Source of the DNA: an uncultured Chitinophaga sp.
GTDB lineage: Bacteria > Bacteroidota > Bacteroidia > Chitinophagales > Chitinophagaceae
NCBI RefSeq assembly: GCF_937874145.1
Contig: NZ_CALNBI010000220.1
Span: 1 to 11,037, forward strand
Direction of reading: 5' to 3'
DNA: 11,037 nt
The position numbers were made by a program, and so were the translations under genes. A model generated the notes under the pieces. That model made no database searches. It was not told where the DNA came from and saw only the letters and a list, made by a program, of their open reading frames with translations. Shown here piece after piece: positions 1-6,959 of this stretch; position 1 is the first letter of the stretch, and each line of letters begins with the position of its first letter.

Positions 1-128
1 ATGAACTCATCCAGGTTGAACTGTACGGCTTGCTTATCAGTCGCGGGCTCCTGCGGACCGGGGATGTCTCCTTCCTGCGCGCAGGAAAACAGCATCACAG
101 CCAGCAGCGCGAATAATGAATCCTTCAT
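1..128 (-). CDS. N-terminal part of a lipoprotein, truncated by the window edge
   Basis: Reading the minus strand from an ATG at 128-126 gives 42 uninterrupted codons that continue past the left edge. The protein begins MKDSLFALLAVMLFSCAQEG. It has a charged start (K2, D3), a hydrophobic stretch L5-F14 and a lipobox L13-F14-S15-C16, so signal peptidase II should cut before Cys16 and the protein should be lipid-anchored. The segment after the cysteine (residues 17-42) is acidic and proline-containing, as expected for a linker on an exported lipoprotein. The ATG is the first in frame that places the hydrophobic stretch correctly; there is no Shine-Dalgarno sequence. It is divergent from the susC-like gene and shares the 129-581 region with it. 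The function is unknown because the mature domain is outside the window. Confidence 0.72.
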   Translation of the reverse strand, partial: MKDSLFALLAVMLFSCAQEGDIPGPQEPATDKQAVQFNLDEF

Positions 129-187
129 TTGAAAAGTGGGATTGAAAGTGTGAATGTTGCGGGTTATAATACTAAGATTGTTTGTAA

Positions 188-203
188 CGTGATGTGCGTC
201 ACA
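188..203. promoter_or_regulatory. Crp/Fnr-type palindrome
   Basis: The sequence CGTGATGTGCGTCACA contains the perfect half-sites GTGA (189-192) and TCAC (199-202) separated by 6 bases. It differs from the core TGTGA-N6-TCACA of the E. coli Crp site only at its first base. It is centred about 68 bp upstream of the minus-strand lipoprotein ATG and about 147 bp upstream of the -7 element of the susC-like gene. Crp/Fnr-family regulators are common in Bacteroidota, but whether one of them uses this exact consensus is not shown here. By distance, the lipoprotein gene is the likelier target. Confidence 0.4.
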
Positions 204-321
204 TAGGCATGGGATTTAGTGGAAAATGAACAGGCGAAAATACTGCTTTTCTTCAAATAATAAAATTTCTGCAAGTTTTGACCCGCTCTTCCTGCCCCGT
301 CAATTTTCCCCTAAATTATTT

Positions 322-349
322 TTTTGTTTACAAAAGAAACCTATATTTG
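322..349 (+). promoter_or_regulatory. Bacteroidota-type promoter with adjoining palindrome, for the susC-like gene
   Basis: TATATTTG at 342-349 is an exact match to the Bacteroidota -7 consensus TAnnTTTG. A TTTG at 323-326 could act as the -33 element, but the 15-bp spacer is shorter than the usual spacing of about 20, so that half is weak. The stretch just upstream is the inverted repeat TTTTGT-TT-ACAAAA (322-335), which would overlap the -33 region and could be an operator. AT-rich palindromes arise easily by chance, so the operator reading is tentative. Transcription would start near 355, giving a leader of roughly 225 nt before the ATG at 582. Confidence 0.5.
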
Positions 350-360
350 TAGACATCGTT

Positions 361-556
361 ATGAATACGTGTACGTACCCGGAATTTAGCCAAGAGGGGT
401 AGATGTCCGGGAGATTACCATTCAGCCAGCATTTTTAAACATACCGTCATGAGAAACTCCGCTGCGGGCGGACAGGGGTTGCTTTGCCCTTTTCCCAACA
501 CAGCGGTCCGGAACCAGCTTAACAACCGCGCCCCTGCGCGGAGGCTTATTTCTTAA
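361..556 (+). other. Leader of the susC-like gene: tandem mini-ORFs and hairpins
   Basis: Three ATG-started mini-ORFs follow one another without overlap: 361-402 (13 codons, MNTCTYPEFSQEG), 403-438 (11 codons, MSGRLPFSQHF, directly after the previous stop) and 449-556 (35 codons, starting MRNSAAGGQG and ending 25 bp before the susC-like ATG). The same stretch can fold. TACCC 376-380 can pair with GGGTA 397-401, or alternatively CCCGG 378-382 with CCGGG 407-411. CCGCTG 459-464 can pair with CAGCGG 501-506, and CCGCGC 526-531 forms a hairpin with GCGCGG 536-541 followed by a T-rich stretch. This could be a leader-peptide or attenuation region, but short ORFs and hairpins of this size also occur by chance and no homologue is known to me. 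Confidence 0.25.
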
Positions 557-581
557 CCGTCATTTTATTAACCAAAGCATC

Positions 582-3500
582 ATGAAAGGAAGACACCTTT
601 ACCTCTTTGGGTTACTCGTTGCACTCGCCGGCCTCTTTTCGACCCGGCCCGCAACCGCCCAGGATGCCCGCGAAATCAAAGGGACCGTGGTTGACAGCAT
701 CGGACAAACGCCGCTACCCGGCGTAACGATCTTCGTGAAAGGCACCAGCACCGGCGCCGCCCCCTCGCCCACCGGGGAGTTCACCATCCGCGCGGTAGAC
801 AATGCCATTCTCGTCGTTTCCTACATCGGGTACGACAAAATCGAAGTACCTGTAGGCGGGCGAACCAACATCCGCATCCAGCTCTCCCAGAGCAAAACCA
901 TGCTCAATGAAACCGTCGTGATCGGCTACGGCACCATGAAAAAGAGCTCCGTAACCGCCTCGGTAACCAAAGTCGAGAATACCATCCTCGACCAGGTGCC
1001 CGCAGGCCGCCCGGAAGCCGCCCTCGTTGGCCGCCTCGCAGGTGTTAACATCTCGCAAAACCGCAGCCAGCCCGGCCAGGCGCCCACCATCCGCATCCGT
1101 GGCGCCAGCTCTATCGACGCCGGCAATGAACCGCTCGTTGTGATCGACGGTGTGCCCGGCGGCAACCTCGGCATGATCAACATGAACGATGTGCAGTCCA
1201 TCGAAGTGCTGAAAGACGCATCCTCCGCCGCCATCTACGGCTCCCGCGCTGCAGGAGGCGTTATTATCGTTACCATGAAGAAAGGCTCCGCAGGCAAAAC
1301 GCGCTTCAATTTCAACGGCTTCGCCGGTGTGGCCAAAGCCCGCCTGCACGACGATTGGATCACCGGCCAGGAGTACTACGACTACGCCGTGAAATTCCAA
1401 AACCGCGAATGGTACTGGGATAATCCCAACAATGACCTGTCCATACCTGTTTGGGGCGACGCCCGCCGCCCCGGCACCCGCCAGGTGAACCCCGTTATCA
1501 ACAACGGCGCCAACGTGATCTGGCAGGACGAAGTGATGCAGACCGCCCCCATGCAGAGCTACAACATCTCTGCCAGTGGCGGTACCGAAAAAATGACTTA
1601 CTACGTTTCCGGTACGTATAAAGATGAAGCCGGAACGCTCAAAAATACCTGGTTCAAAAGCTACGGTGTACGTGCGAACGTTGACGTGAAAGCTTCCAAA
1701 GCCGTGACGATCGGGTTCATGCTGAACCCCTCGTACAGCAAGCGCCGCATGTCCGACCGTGTGGTGAGCGACTATGCGAAAATCCCCAGCTTCGTAGAGC
1801 GCCAGCGTGCAGATGGCACCTATCCCCGCCCGCGGGATTACTGGGGCGCCGTGGTGTCCGGGCAAACGAGCCCGATGGCCATCATCGACGGTACGTATAG
1901 CTACGGCTCCACATTCTCCAATGTGGGTGAAGGTTACCTGAAAGTAGACCTCGCGAAAGGCTTGTCGTTCCGCTCTTCCGTAGGTTCCACCATCTCGTAC
2001 AACAACACCGACTTCTTCCAGAAAAGCAATGCGCTTTCTACCTTCGTGAACAACGGCTACGAGCTTACTTCGTCCAACATCAACATGGTGAACGAAAACG
2101 TGCTGAGCTATAATACCGAGTTCCGCGGCGGTCATGAATTGTCTGCCATCGCGGGTGCTTCGTACCAGAAGAGCCGCACGAAAGCTTCGAATATGTATGC
2201 GATCGCGAATTCGTACAACAACGAATACATCCATACGCTGAACAACGCCCAGATCGATCCGGCGCGTTCCAATACGCTGAACTCCGCCTGGGGACTGGTT
2301 TCGTACTTCAGCCGCGTACACTACGGCTTTAAAGAAAAATACCTCGTTTCCGCCTCAATCCGTACAGACGGCAGCTCCCGCTTCGGGCCAAACAACAAAT
2401 GGGGTTACTTCCCCTCGGCATCCGTGGCCTGGCGCGTGAAGCAGGAAGATTTCATGAAAGACATCAGCGCCATCAGCGACCTGAAAATCCGCGCCAGCTA
2501 TGGCGTTACCGGTAACTTCAATATCGGCGACTTCCAGTACCTCGGCCAGATCAAAGATGCGATCTATTCTCCCAACGGCACCGTGATCAAAGGCCTCGCG
2601 CAGGACAACTTCGAGAACAACAGCCTGGGCTGGGAAAAAACGAAAGGCTATGATTTCGGTATCGAGATCGGACTGTTGAAAAACCGCATCCAGATCGTAG
2701 CGGATTATTACGACAAACGTACCTACGACCTGCTCTATGCAGTTTCCGTACCTGGCACCACCGGCTTTGCGAGCGCCCTCACCAACGTAGGCGACGTGAG
2801 CAATAAGGGTTTCGAGATCGAACTGACTACCCGCAATATCATCCAGCCGAACTTCAGCTGGCAGACTTCCTTCAACGTGGCGATGAACAAGAACCGCGTG
2901 GAAGACCTGGGCGGCGTGCAGGAACGTATCTCTACCGATAACACCAGCGGCATGGCATGGATCCTGCGAGTAGGAGAGCCGATGTTCTCTTATTATGGTT
3001 ACCGCTCCATCGGTGTGTATAAAGACCAGGCTTCCCTGGCCAATTCTCCGCAGCTGCCTGGTACGAAGCCCGGTATGCCGATTTATGAAGACAGGAATGG
3101 AGACGGTTCACTGACACCGGCCGACAAGCAGATCCTCGGCAACTTCCAGCCCAAGGCGATACTCGGTATGGTGAACAACTTCACGTATAAAAACTTCGAC
3201 CTGAGCATTGCCATGCAGGCTTCGCTGGGTGCGAAAATGTTCACTTACGAGAACCAGTTCTACCAGGGTGCGCTCCTTGGAGCCATGCGCCGCTCGCTGG
3301 TAGAAGACCAATGGTGGTCTGCATCTGAGCCCGGCAATGGCAGAATGCCCGCCGCTTCGCTCACCACGCTTACCCGCCAGGGCAGTTCGGATATCTATGT
3401 GGAAGATGCCAGCTTCCTGGCTGTCCGCAACATCAACCTGGGATACACCCTGCCCGATGCGGCATTTAAACGCCTTGGCATCAATTCTTTCCGCGCATAC

Positions 3501-3668
3501 CTCACCGCAGGCAATCCTTTCATGTTCACCAAGAAAGGTTTCCATGGATATAACCCGGAAGGTACCACCGCCGGTGAAATCAGCGGCGTGAACAGCAGGC
3601 CCGGATACAATGCAGGATCGGAACCCATCAACCGCGTGTACGCCGTTGGTTTCAACTTTAACTTCTAA
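582..3668 (+). CDS. SusC/RagA-family TonB-linked outer membrane protein
   Basis: This is a TonB-dependent porin of the SusC family (1028 aa, normal size) that forms the outer-membrane channel closed by its SusD partner. Residues 1-26 are a signal peptide (hydrophobic L8-F19, likely cut after A24-T25-A26). Residues 31-101 form a carboxypeptidase-regulatory-like beta-sandwich. A TonB-box-like segment ETVVIGYG lies at 110-117. The plug runs from about 125 to 235 and ends in the family hallmark around LKDASSAAIYGSRAAGGV (210-227). The rest is a 22-strand-type barrel that ends in F-N-F-N-F, the aromatic C-terminus of outer-membrane barrels. A calcium-site-like DRNGDG lies at 837-842. There is no STN domain between signal peptide and beta-sandwich, so direct signalling to an anti-sigma factor is not expected. 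The susD-like gene follows after 11 bp. The imported ligand cannot be read from the sequence. Confidence 0.96.
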   Translation: MKGRHLYLFGLLVALAGLFSTRPATAQDAREIKGTVVDSIGQTPLPGVTIFVKGTSTGAAPSPTGEFTIRAVDNAILVVSYIGYDKIEVPVGGRTNIRIQLSQSKTMLNETVVIGYGTMKKSSVTASVTKVENTILDQVPAGRPEAALVGRLAGVNISQNRSQPGQAPTIRIRGASSIDAGNEPLVVIDGVPGGNLGMINMNDVQSIEVLKDASSAAIYGSRAAGGVIIVTMKKGSAGKTRFNFNGFAGVAKARLHDDWITGQEYYDYAVKFQNREWYWDNPNNDLSIPVWGDARRPGTRQVNPVINNGANVIWQDEVMQTAPMQSYNISASGGTEKMTYYVSGTYKDEAGTLKNTWFKSYGVRANVDVKASKAVTIGFMLNPSYSKRRMSDRVVSDYAKIPSFVERQRADGTYPRPRDYWGAVVSGQTSPMAIIDGTYSYGSTFSNVGEGYLKVDLAKGLSFRSSVGSTISYNNTDFFQKSNALSTFVNNGYELTSSNINMVNENVLSYNTEFRGGHELSAIAGASYQKSRTKASNMYAIANSYNNEYIHTLNNAQIDPARSNTLNSAWGLVSYFSRVHYGFKEKYLVSASIRTDGSSRFGPNNKWGYFPSASVAWRVKQEDFMKDISAISDLKIRASYGVTGNFNIGDFQYLGQIKDAIYSPNGTVIKGLAQDNFENNSLGWEKTKGYDFGIEIGLLKNRIQIVADYYDKRTYDLLYAVSVPGTTGFASALTNVGDVSNKGFEIELTTRNIIQPNFSWQTSFNVAMNKNRVEDLGGVQERISTDNTSGMAWILRVGEPMFSYYGYRSIGVYKDQASLANSPQLPGTKPGMPIYEDRNGDGSLTPADKQILGNFQPKAILGMVNNFTYKNFDLSIAMQASLGAKMFTYENQFYQGALLGAMRRSLVEDQWWSASEPGNGRMPAASLTTLTRQGSSDIYVEDASFLAVRNINLGYTLPDAAFKRLGINSFRAYLTAGNPFMFTKKGFHGYNPEGTTAGEISGVNSRPGYNAGSEPINRVYAVGFNFNF

Positions 3669-3679
3669 TCGACATCAGC

Positions 3680-5155
3680 ATGAAAAGAATATTCTTCTCC
3701 CTGCAGGCGCTTGTCATTTTACTCGGCGCAGCCGGATGCCACGACAGCCTGCTGAACATGCAACCGGAATCCATACTGACCAACGACCAGTTCTTCCAGA
3801 CTTCGTCCGACATGAACCGGGCGGTAATAGGCATATACAACGCACTGCAAACCCGCAGGATGACGGACTATATCGTCATGGAAGCGCCGTCCGACAATAT
3901 TTACATGGCCGGCATCACGCCGGTGCTGGGTGCTCCTGATATCGACGGGCTTACCGTGAGCCCCGATAATCCCCAGCTGGATATCTTCTGGCTGGCCAAC
4001 TACAAAGGTATCTTCCGCGCCAACCAGGTGCTGAAGTTTATCGACAGGCCGGTGGATTATGCCGGTACTGCGAAAGACCAGTATATCGGTGAAGCGAAGT
4101 TTCTCCGGGCGCAGTTTTACTTCGACCTGGTGCGCACCTTTGGTGGCGTGCCGGTGGTAACGACGGCCCTGAGCATCGAAGAAGCCCGCGGCCAGCGCAG
4201 GAATTCGGTGGATGAGGTATATGCCCTGATCATCGACGACCTGAAAGATGCTGTCGCCAAGCTGCCTGCTCCCGGCGCCATGCAAAAGGGACGTACCAGC
4301 AAAGGTGCGGCAACTGCATTGCTCGGGAAAGTGTATCTCTACCGGAAGGATTATCCCAACGCGAAAGATATGCTGGGCAAAGCCGTGACCGATTTTGGTT
4401 ACGACCTTACGCCCGAGTTCTCCACGCTCTGGAACTCGGCTACGGAAGACAACAGCGAGATCGTGTTTGCCATGAAATACGTGGAAAGCCTCAACAGCCA
4501 GACGTATTCCAGCGCATTCATTCCCAACGGCGGGGTGTTTGGCCTGGTGGATCGCGGTACGGAGAAAATCCTGCCCTCCTGGAGCCTGAACAAACTATTC
4601 GTTGCGGGAGATAAGCGCAAAGCCAATACCATCAACGATACCCTGATCACGCCGACTACGCCGGGCACAAAAACTTTCTACCCTTATGGTGTGAAGTTCG
4701 CGGCCAAACATCTGCTGGACAATTCCGGACAGGATATCCCGATGATGCGATTTGCCGACGTGCTGCTGCTGCAGGCCGAGGCACTGTATAATTCCAACGA
4801 TAAGGCCGGCGCCCTCATTGCGCTGAACCGCGTGCGCCAACGCGCATTCGGCGACGCCAGTCATAATTATACCGCTGCCGATATAGCTGCGCCCAACGAC
4901 TTCCTCGATAAGCTCCTGCTGGAACGCCAGCTGGAACTGGCTTTCGAAGGAGAGCGCTGGTTCGACCTGGTGCGCACAGGTAAATTCCTGACCGTCATGA
5001 CCAAAGAAGAGCGCCTGTATGTGCCTGCCAACAATGCCGCGCAGACGGTGACGCTCGCACCGCAGGATTACATGGCCGTTTTCCCCATTCCGCAGCCGCA
5101 GATCGATCAGTACGCGGCGGGTGTGCTGGAACAGAACGACGGTTATAACAAATAA
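3680..5155 (+). CDS. SusD/RagB-family nutrient-binding outer membrane lipoprotein
   Basis: This is the extracellular lid and ligand-binding partner of the SusC-like porin (491 aa, within the family range). The signal peptide has a hydrophobic core L8-L15 and a lipobox A17-A18-G19-C20, so Cys20 should be lipidated. The helical TPR-like scaffold typical of SusD is visible in segments such as RAQFYFDLVRTFGGVPVVT (about residue 142 on), MMRFADVLLLQAEALYNS (from 355) and the C-terminal family signature LELAFEGERWFDLVRTGKF (418-436). The start 11 bp after the susC-like stop is the only one that gives a proper lipoprotein signal. It is almost certainly cotranscribed with the porin. Ligand-binding residues vary too much in this family to predict a substrate. 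Downstream lies an unusually long, hairpin-rich gap rather than a SusE/F-type gene. Confidence 0.96.
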   Translation: MKRIFFSLQALVILLGAAGCHDSLLNMQPESILTNDQFFQTSSDMNRAVIGIYNALQTRRMTDYIVMEAPSDNIYMAGITPVLGAPDIDGLTVSPDNPQLDIFWLANYKGIFRANQVLKFIDRPVDYAGTAKDQYIGEAKFLRAQFYFDLVRTFGGVPVVTTALSIEEARGQRRNSVDEVYALIIDDLKDAVAKLPAPGAMQKGRTSKGAATALLGKVYLYRKDYPNAKDMLGKAVTDFGYDLTPEFSTLWNSATEDNSEIVFAMKYVESLNSQTYSSAFIPNGGVFGLVDRGTEKILPSWSLNKLFVAGDKRKANTINDTLITPTTPGTKTFYPYGVKFAAKHLLDNSGQDIPMMRFADVLLLQAEALYNSNDKAGALIALNRVRQRAFGDASHNYTAADIAAPNDFLDKLLLERQLELAFEGERWFDLVRTGKFLTVMTKEERLYVPANNAAQTVTLAPQDYMAVFPIPQPQIDQYAAGVLEQNDGYNK

Positions 5156-5312
5156 TAACAGACAGGATGATGAAACGCTCCAGCTCCGCACGGGACCAGA
5201 AGAATGCGACATGGAAATGTCGTGCGGAAGGGGGCATTGGCTCCTGCATCACCGCAGGAGATGGAAAGAGAACATATAGCATGGCTTTGCCAAAAGCCGT
5301 GGAAGCAACAAC

Positions 5313-5353
5313 AACGACCGAAGGCCGGGAGGGTATCCTCCCGGCGGGTCGTT
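5313..5353. repeat. Strong two-part hairpin, 16 bp in all
   Basis: The outer stem AACGACC (5313-5319) pairs with GGTCGTT (5347-5353). The inner stem GCCGGGAGG (5324-5332) pairs with CCTCCCGGC (5337-5345) across a GTAT loop. The two stems are separated by an asymmetric internal loop (GAAG against G). All 16 pairs are Watson-Crick. There is no T-run on either side, so it is not a standard intrinsic terminator. It lies 158 bp after the susD-like stop and is the most stable element of the hairpin chain. Confidence 0.75.
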
Positions 5354-5354
5354 A

Positions 5355-5367
5355 TCCTGTTACAGGA
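5355..5367. repeat. 13-nt palindrome TCCTGTTACAGGA
   Basis: TCCTGT and ACAGGA are perfect complements around a single central T. With a 1-nt spacer it is a poor RNA hairpin but has the form of a protein-binding operator. It sits one base after the strong hairpin and 270 bp upstream of the aminotransferase start. No second copy was noticed in the window, so an operator role is only a possibility. Confidence 0.35.
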
Positions 5368-5550
5368 GCATCAACAATTACCAGCCACGTTTATAACATT
5401 ATTCCGGCCGGGCGGCAGTGCCTGGCCCGGGGGGCCTCTGCCGCGATAAGGGGGGAGGCCAGGTTTCCGTTGGAAGGCAGCGCGGTGTCCGGCGCGCGCA
5501 CCGGACATTTGCAGGACATTAACGCCCTGCGCAACGTGCTGGCCCCGCAT

Positions 5551-5573
5551 AAAGGCCGGTGGAGCGCCTTTTT
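5551..5573 (+). terminator. Possible weak intrinsic terminator
   Basis: AAAGGC (5551-5556) and GCCTTT (5566-5571) form a 6-bp stem with a 9-nt loop, and the stem runs into five Ts (5569-5573). The stem is short and half A-T, and the GGCC at 5554-5557 can pair instead with CTGGCC at 5539-5544. It could give partial termination of susCD transcripts before the aminotransferase operon. Confidence 0.2.
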
Positions 5574-5636
5574 GGAAGATGCCGCCGGAACAATGATCCG
5601 CAAAAGTCTTTTTTTGAATATAACCGTTACAAGTTT

Positions 5637-6959
5637 ATGAATGCATGGCCCAAATCATCCGCATTATTACAGGAGAATGAAAAATGGATTCCCGGCGGCG
5701 TTGTATCGCTGAACCGCAAATCCGAACCTAACATCTGCTTCGTCAAAGGAAAAGGCAGCCGTGTCTGGGACCTGGAAGGCAACGAGTACATCGATTACCA
5801 GGCGGGCTTTGCAGCCGCGTTCCTCGGCCACAACGACGCCGACGTGAACCGCGCCGTGGAATCCGTTCTCCATGCCGACTCGCTCCTTATGAGCGCAGGC
5901 CCCACCAACCTGGAAGGCATCTTCGCCGAGTTGTTCGTGAAGCATGTGCCCACGGCCGACAGCATCCAGATCACCACCACCGGCTCCGAAGCCACCTACC
6001 ACGCGATCCGCATCGCCCGCGCCGTTACCGGCCGCGATCATGTGATCGTAATGCAAGGAGGCTACAACGGCTGGCACAACGATGTTGCCTGCAACGTGAT
6101 CAGCCCCCTGGCAGACATCGGTCCCCGCGTGAGCCCGGGCGAATACCCGATCGACCCCTTGTCGGCCGGTATCCCCGCCAGCCACCAGGCCCTCGTGCAT
6201 GTGGTCAACTACAACGACATCGATTCCATCAAATACGTGCTGAAGCGCTACCCTGTAGCCTGCGTGATCATGGAGCCCATCCTGCAGAACGTAGGCATCC
6301 TCAAACCGCAGGAAGGGTATCTCCAGGAACTGCGCAAGCTCGCCGACGCGGAGGGTTTCCTCCTCATTTTCGACGAAGTGAAAACCGGTTTCCGCCACGC
6401 ACTCGGCGGGTACCAGTCCATTTGCGGCGTAACACCCGACCTCAGCTCCTTCGGCAAGGCCGTTGCCAACGGTTACCCCATGGGCGTGATCGCGGGTAAA
6501 AAGCAATACATGGATTACTTCATCCATCCCGAAAAGAAGCAGAGAGTACTCATCGCCGGCACTTACAATGCGCACCCGCTGACCACCGCCGCGGCCATCG
6601 CCACGGTGGAAAAGCTCGCCGATCCCAAAGCCGGCGTATACGGCCACGTGGAAAGGCTGGGCGCAACGCTCGAAAAAGGGCTGAACGAAATCTTCGCCAA
6701 AAAAGGCCGCCCCTTCCACGTAGCACGGCAGGGTTCGGCATATTGCGTATATTTCATGGACCATGTTCCCGTGGATTTTCATGATATTGCCATCCATCAC
6801 GACTTCGCATTCGACAAGACGTACCGGGAAAAGCTCATCACCGAGGGGATCTTCAACTTCCCCACGCCCATCAAACAGGGCAGCATTTCCTACGCGCACA
6901 CGGATGCGGACATCGCTGAAACATTGGAAAAAACTCAAAAAATCGTTGCGGCCATATGA
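5637..6959 (+). CDS. Class III PLP aminotransferase, glutamate-1-semialdehyde-aminomutase-like
   Basis: This is a fold-type I PLP enzyme that moves an amino group between an amine and a carbonyl compound. At 440 aa it has the usual length. Visible motifs are the phosphate-loop TTGSEATYHAIRIARAVTG (G116, S117, E118), the ring-stacking region GGYNGWHND (Y143), the FDEVKTGFR motif whose Asp246 should contact the PLP ring nitrogen, and SSFGKAVANGYPMG with Lys274 as the Schiff-base lysine. The closest family style is glutamate-1-semialdehyde 2,1-aminomutase, but the context is catabolic and the motifs differ in detail, so a haem-synthesis role is unlikely. I chose ATG 5637 because the conserved domain begins there (MNAWPKSS); a GTG 78 bp upstream would add 26 residues that look unrelated. 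Its TGA overlaps the next ATG (ATGA, 6956-6959), suggesting translational coupling. The true substrate is unknown. Confidence 0.9.
   Translation: MNAWPKSSALLQENEKWIPGGVVSLNRKSEPNICFVKGKGSRVWDLEGNEYIDYQAGFAAAFLGHNDADVNRAVESVLHADSLLMSAGPTNLEGIFAELFVKHVPTADSIQITTTGSEATYHAIRIARAVTGRDHVIVMQGGYNGWHNDVACNVISPLADIGPRVSPGEYPIDPLSAGIPASHQALVHVVNYNDIDSIKYVLKRYPVACVIMEPILQNVGILKPQEGYLQELRKLADAEGFLLIFDEVKTGFRHALGGYQSICGVTPDLSSFGKAVANGYPMGVIAGKKQYMDYFIHPEKKQRVLIAGTYNAHPLTTAAAIATVEKLADPKAGVYGHVERLGATLEKGLNEIFAKKGRPFHVARQGSAYCVYFMDHVPVDFHDIAIHHDFAFDKTYREKLITEGIFNFPTPIKQGSISYAHTDADIAETLEKTQKIVAAI

Larger units (their letters stand above)
5156..5636. other. 481-bp intergenic region packed with inverted repeats
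   Basis: I see no supportable gene here, but a chain of stems: TCCGCACG 5185-5192 with CGTGCGGA 5221-5228 (inner ACAT/ATGT 5209-5220); CTCCTGC 5241-5247 with GCAGGAG 5254-5260; CATGGCTTT 5280-5288 with AAAGCCGTG 5293-5301 (one G-T pair); a 16-bp stem 5313-5353; CCGGGC 5408-5413 with GCCCGG 5425-5430, competing with GCGGCAG 5412-5418/CTGCCGC 5438-5444 and CCTGGCC 5421-5427/GGCCAGG 5457-5463; TGTCCGG 5486-5492 with CCGGACA 5501-5507; and CTGGCC 5539-5544 with GGCCGG 5554-5559. An ATG-started frame 5167-5640 crosses the region but has a composition unlike its neighbours. No exact TAnnTTTG promoter was found before 5637. The stems could stabilise susCD mRNA, limit read-through, or be a structured RNA. 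Confidence 0.6.

Noticed and set aside
714..2321. Long open frame on the minus strand opposite the susC-like gene
   Set aside because: It is a shadow of the GC-rich third codon positions of the porin gene; its predicted protein has no recognisable domain, and the plus strand encodes a complete SusC protein here.
5313..5353. Intrinsic terminator of the susCD operon
   Set aside because: The stem is very strong but no U-tract follows on either strand.
5185..5559. Insertion sequence, integron attC array or CRISPR
   Set aside because: The stems differ from each other in sequence and spacing, and there is no transposase, integrase, target duplication or uniform repeat.
5559..5636. Upstream GTG start adding 26 residues to the aminotransferase
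   Set aside because: The added residues show no family similarity, the class III domain begins naturally at the ATG at 5637, and the extension would run through the possible terminator stem and T-run.
5600..5640. Promoter for the aminotransferase operon (TTTTTTTG at 5609-5616)
   Set aside because: The TTTG could serve as a -33 element, but no TAnnTTTG lies at the right distance and the start would fall at or after the ATG.
5637..6959. Assignment as hemL (haem biosynthesis)
   Set aside because: The gene sits in a sugar-acid catabolic operon and its motifs differ from HemL around the YNGWH segment, so a haem role is not supported.
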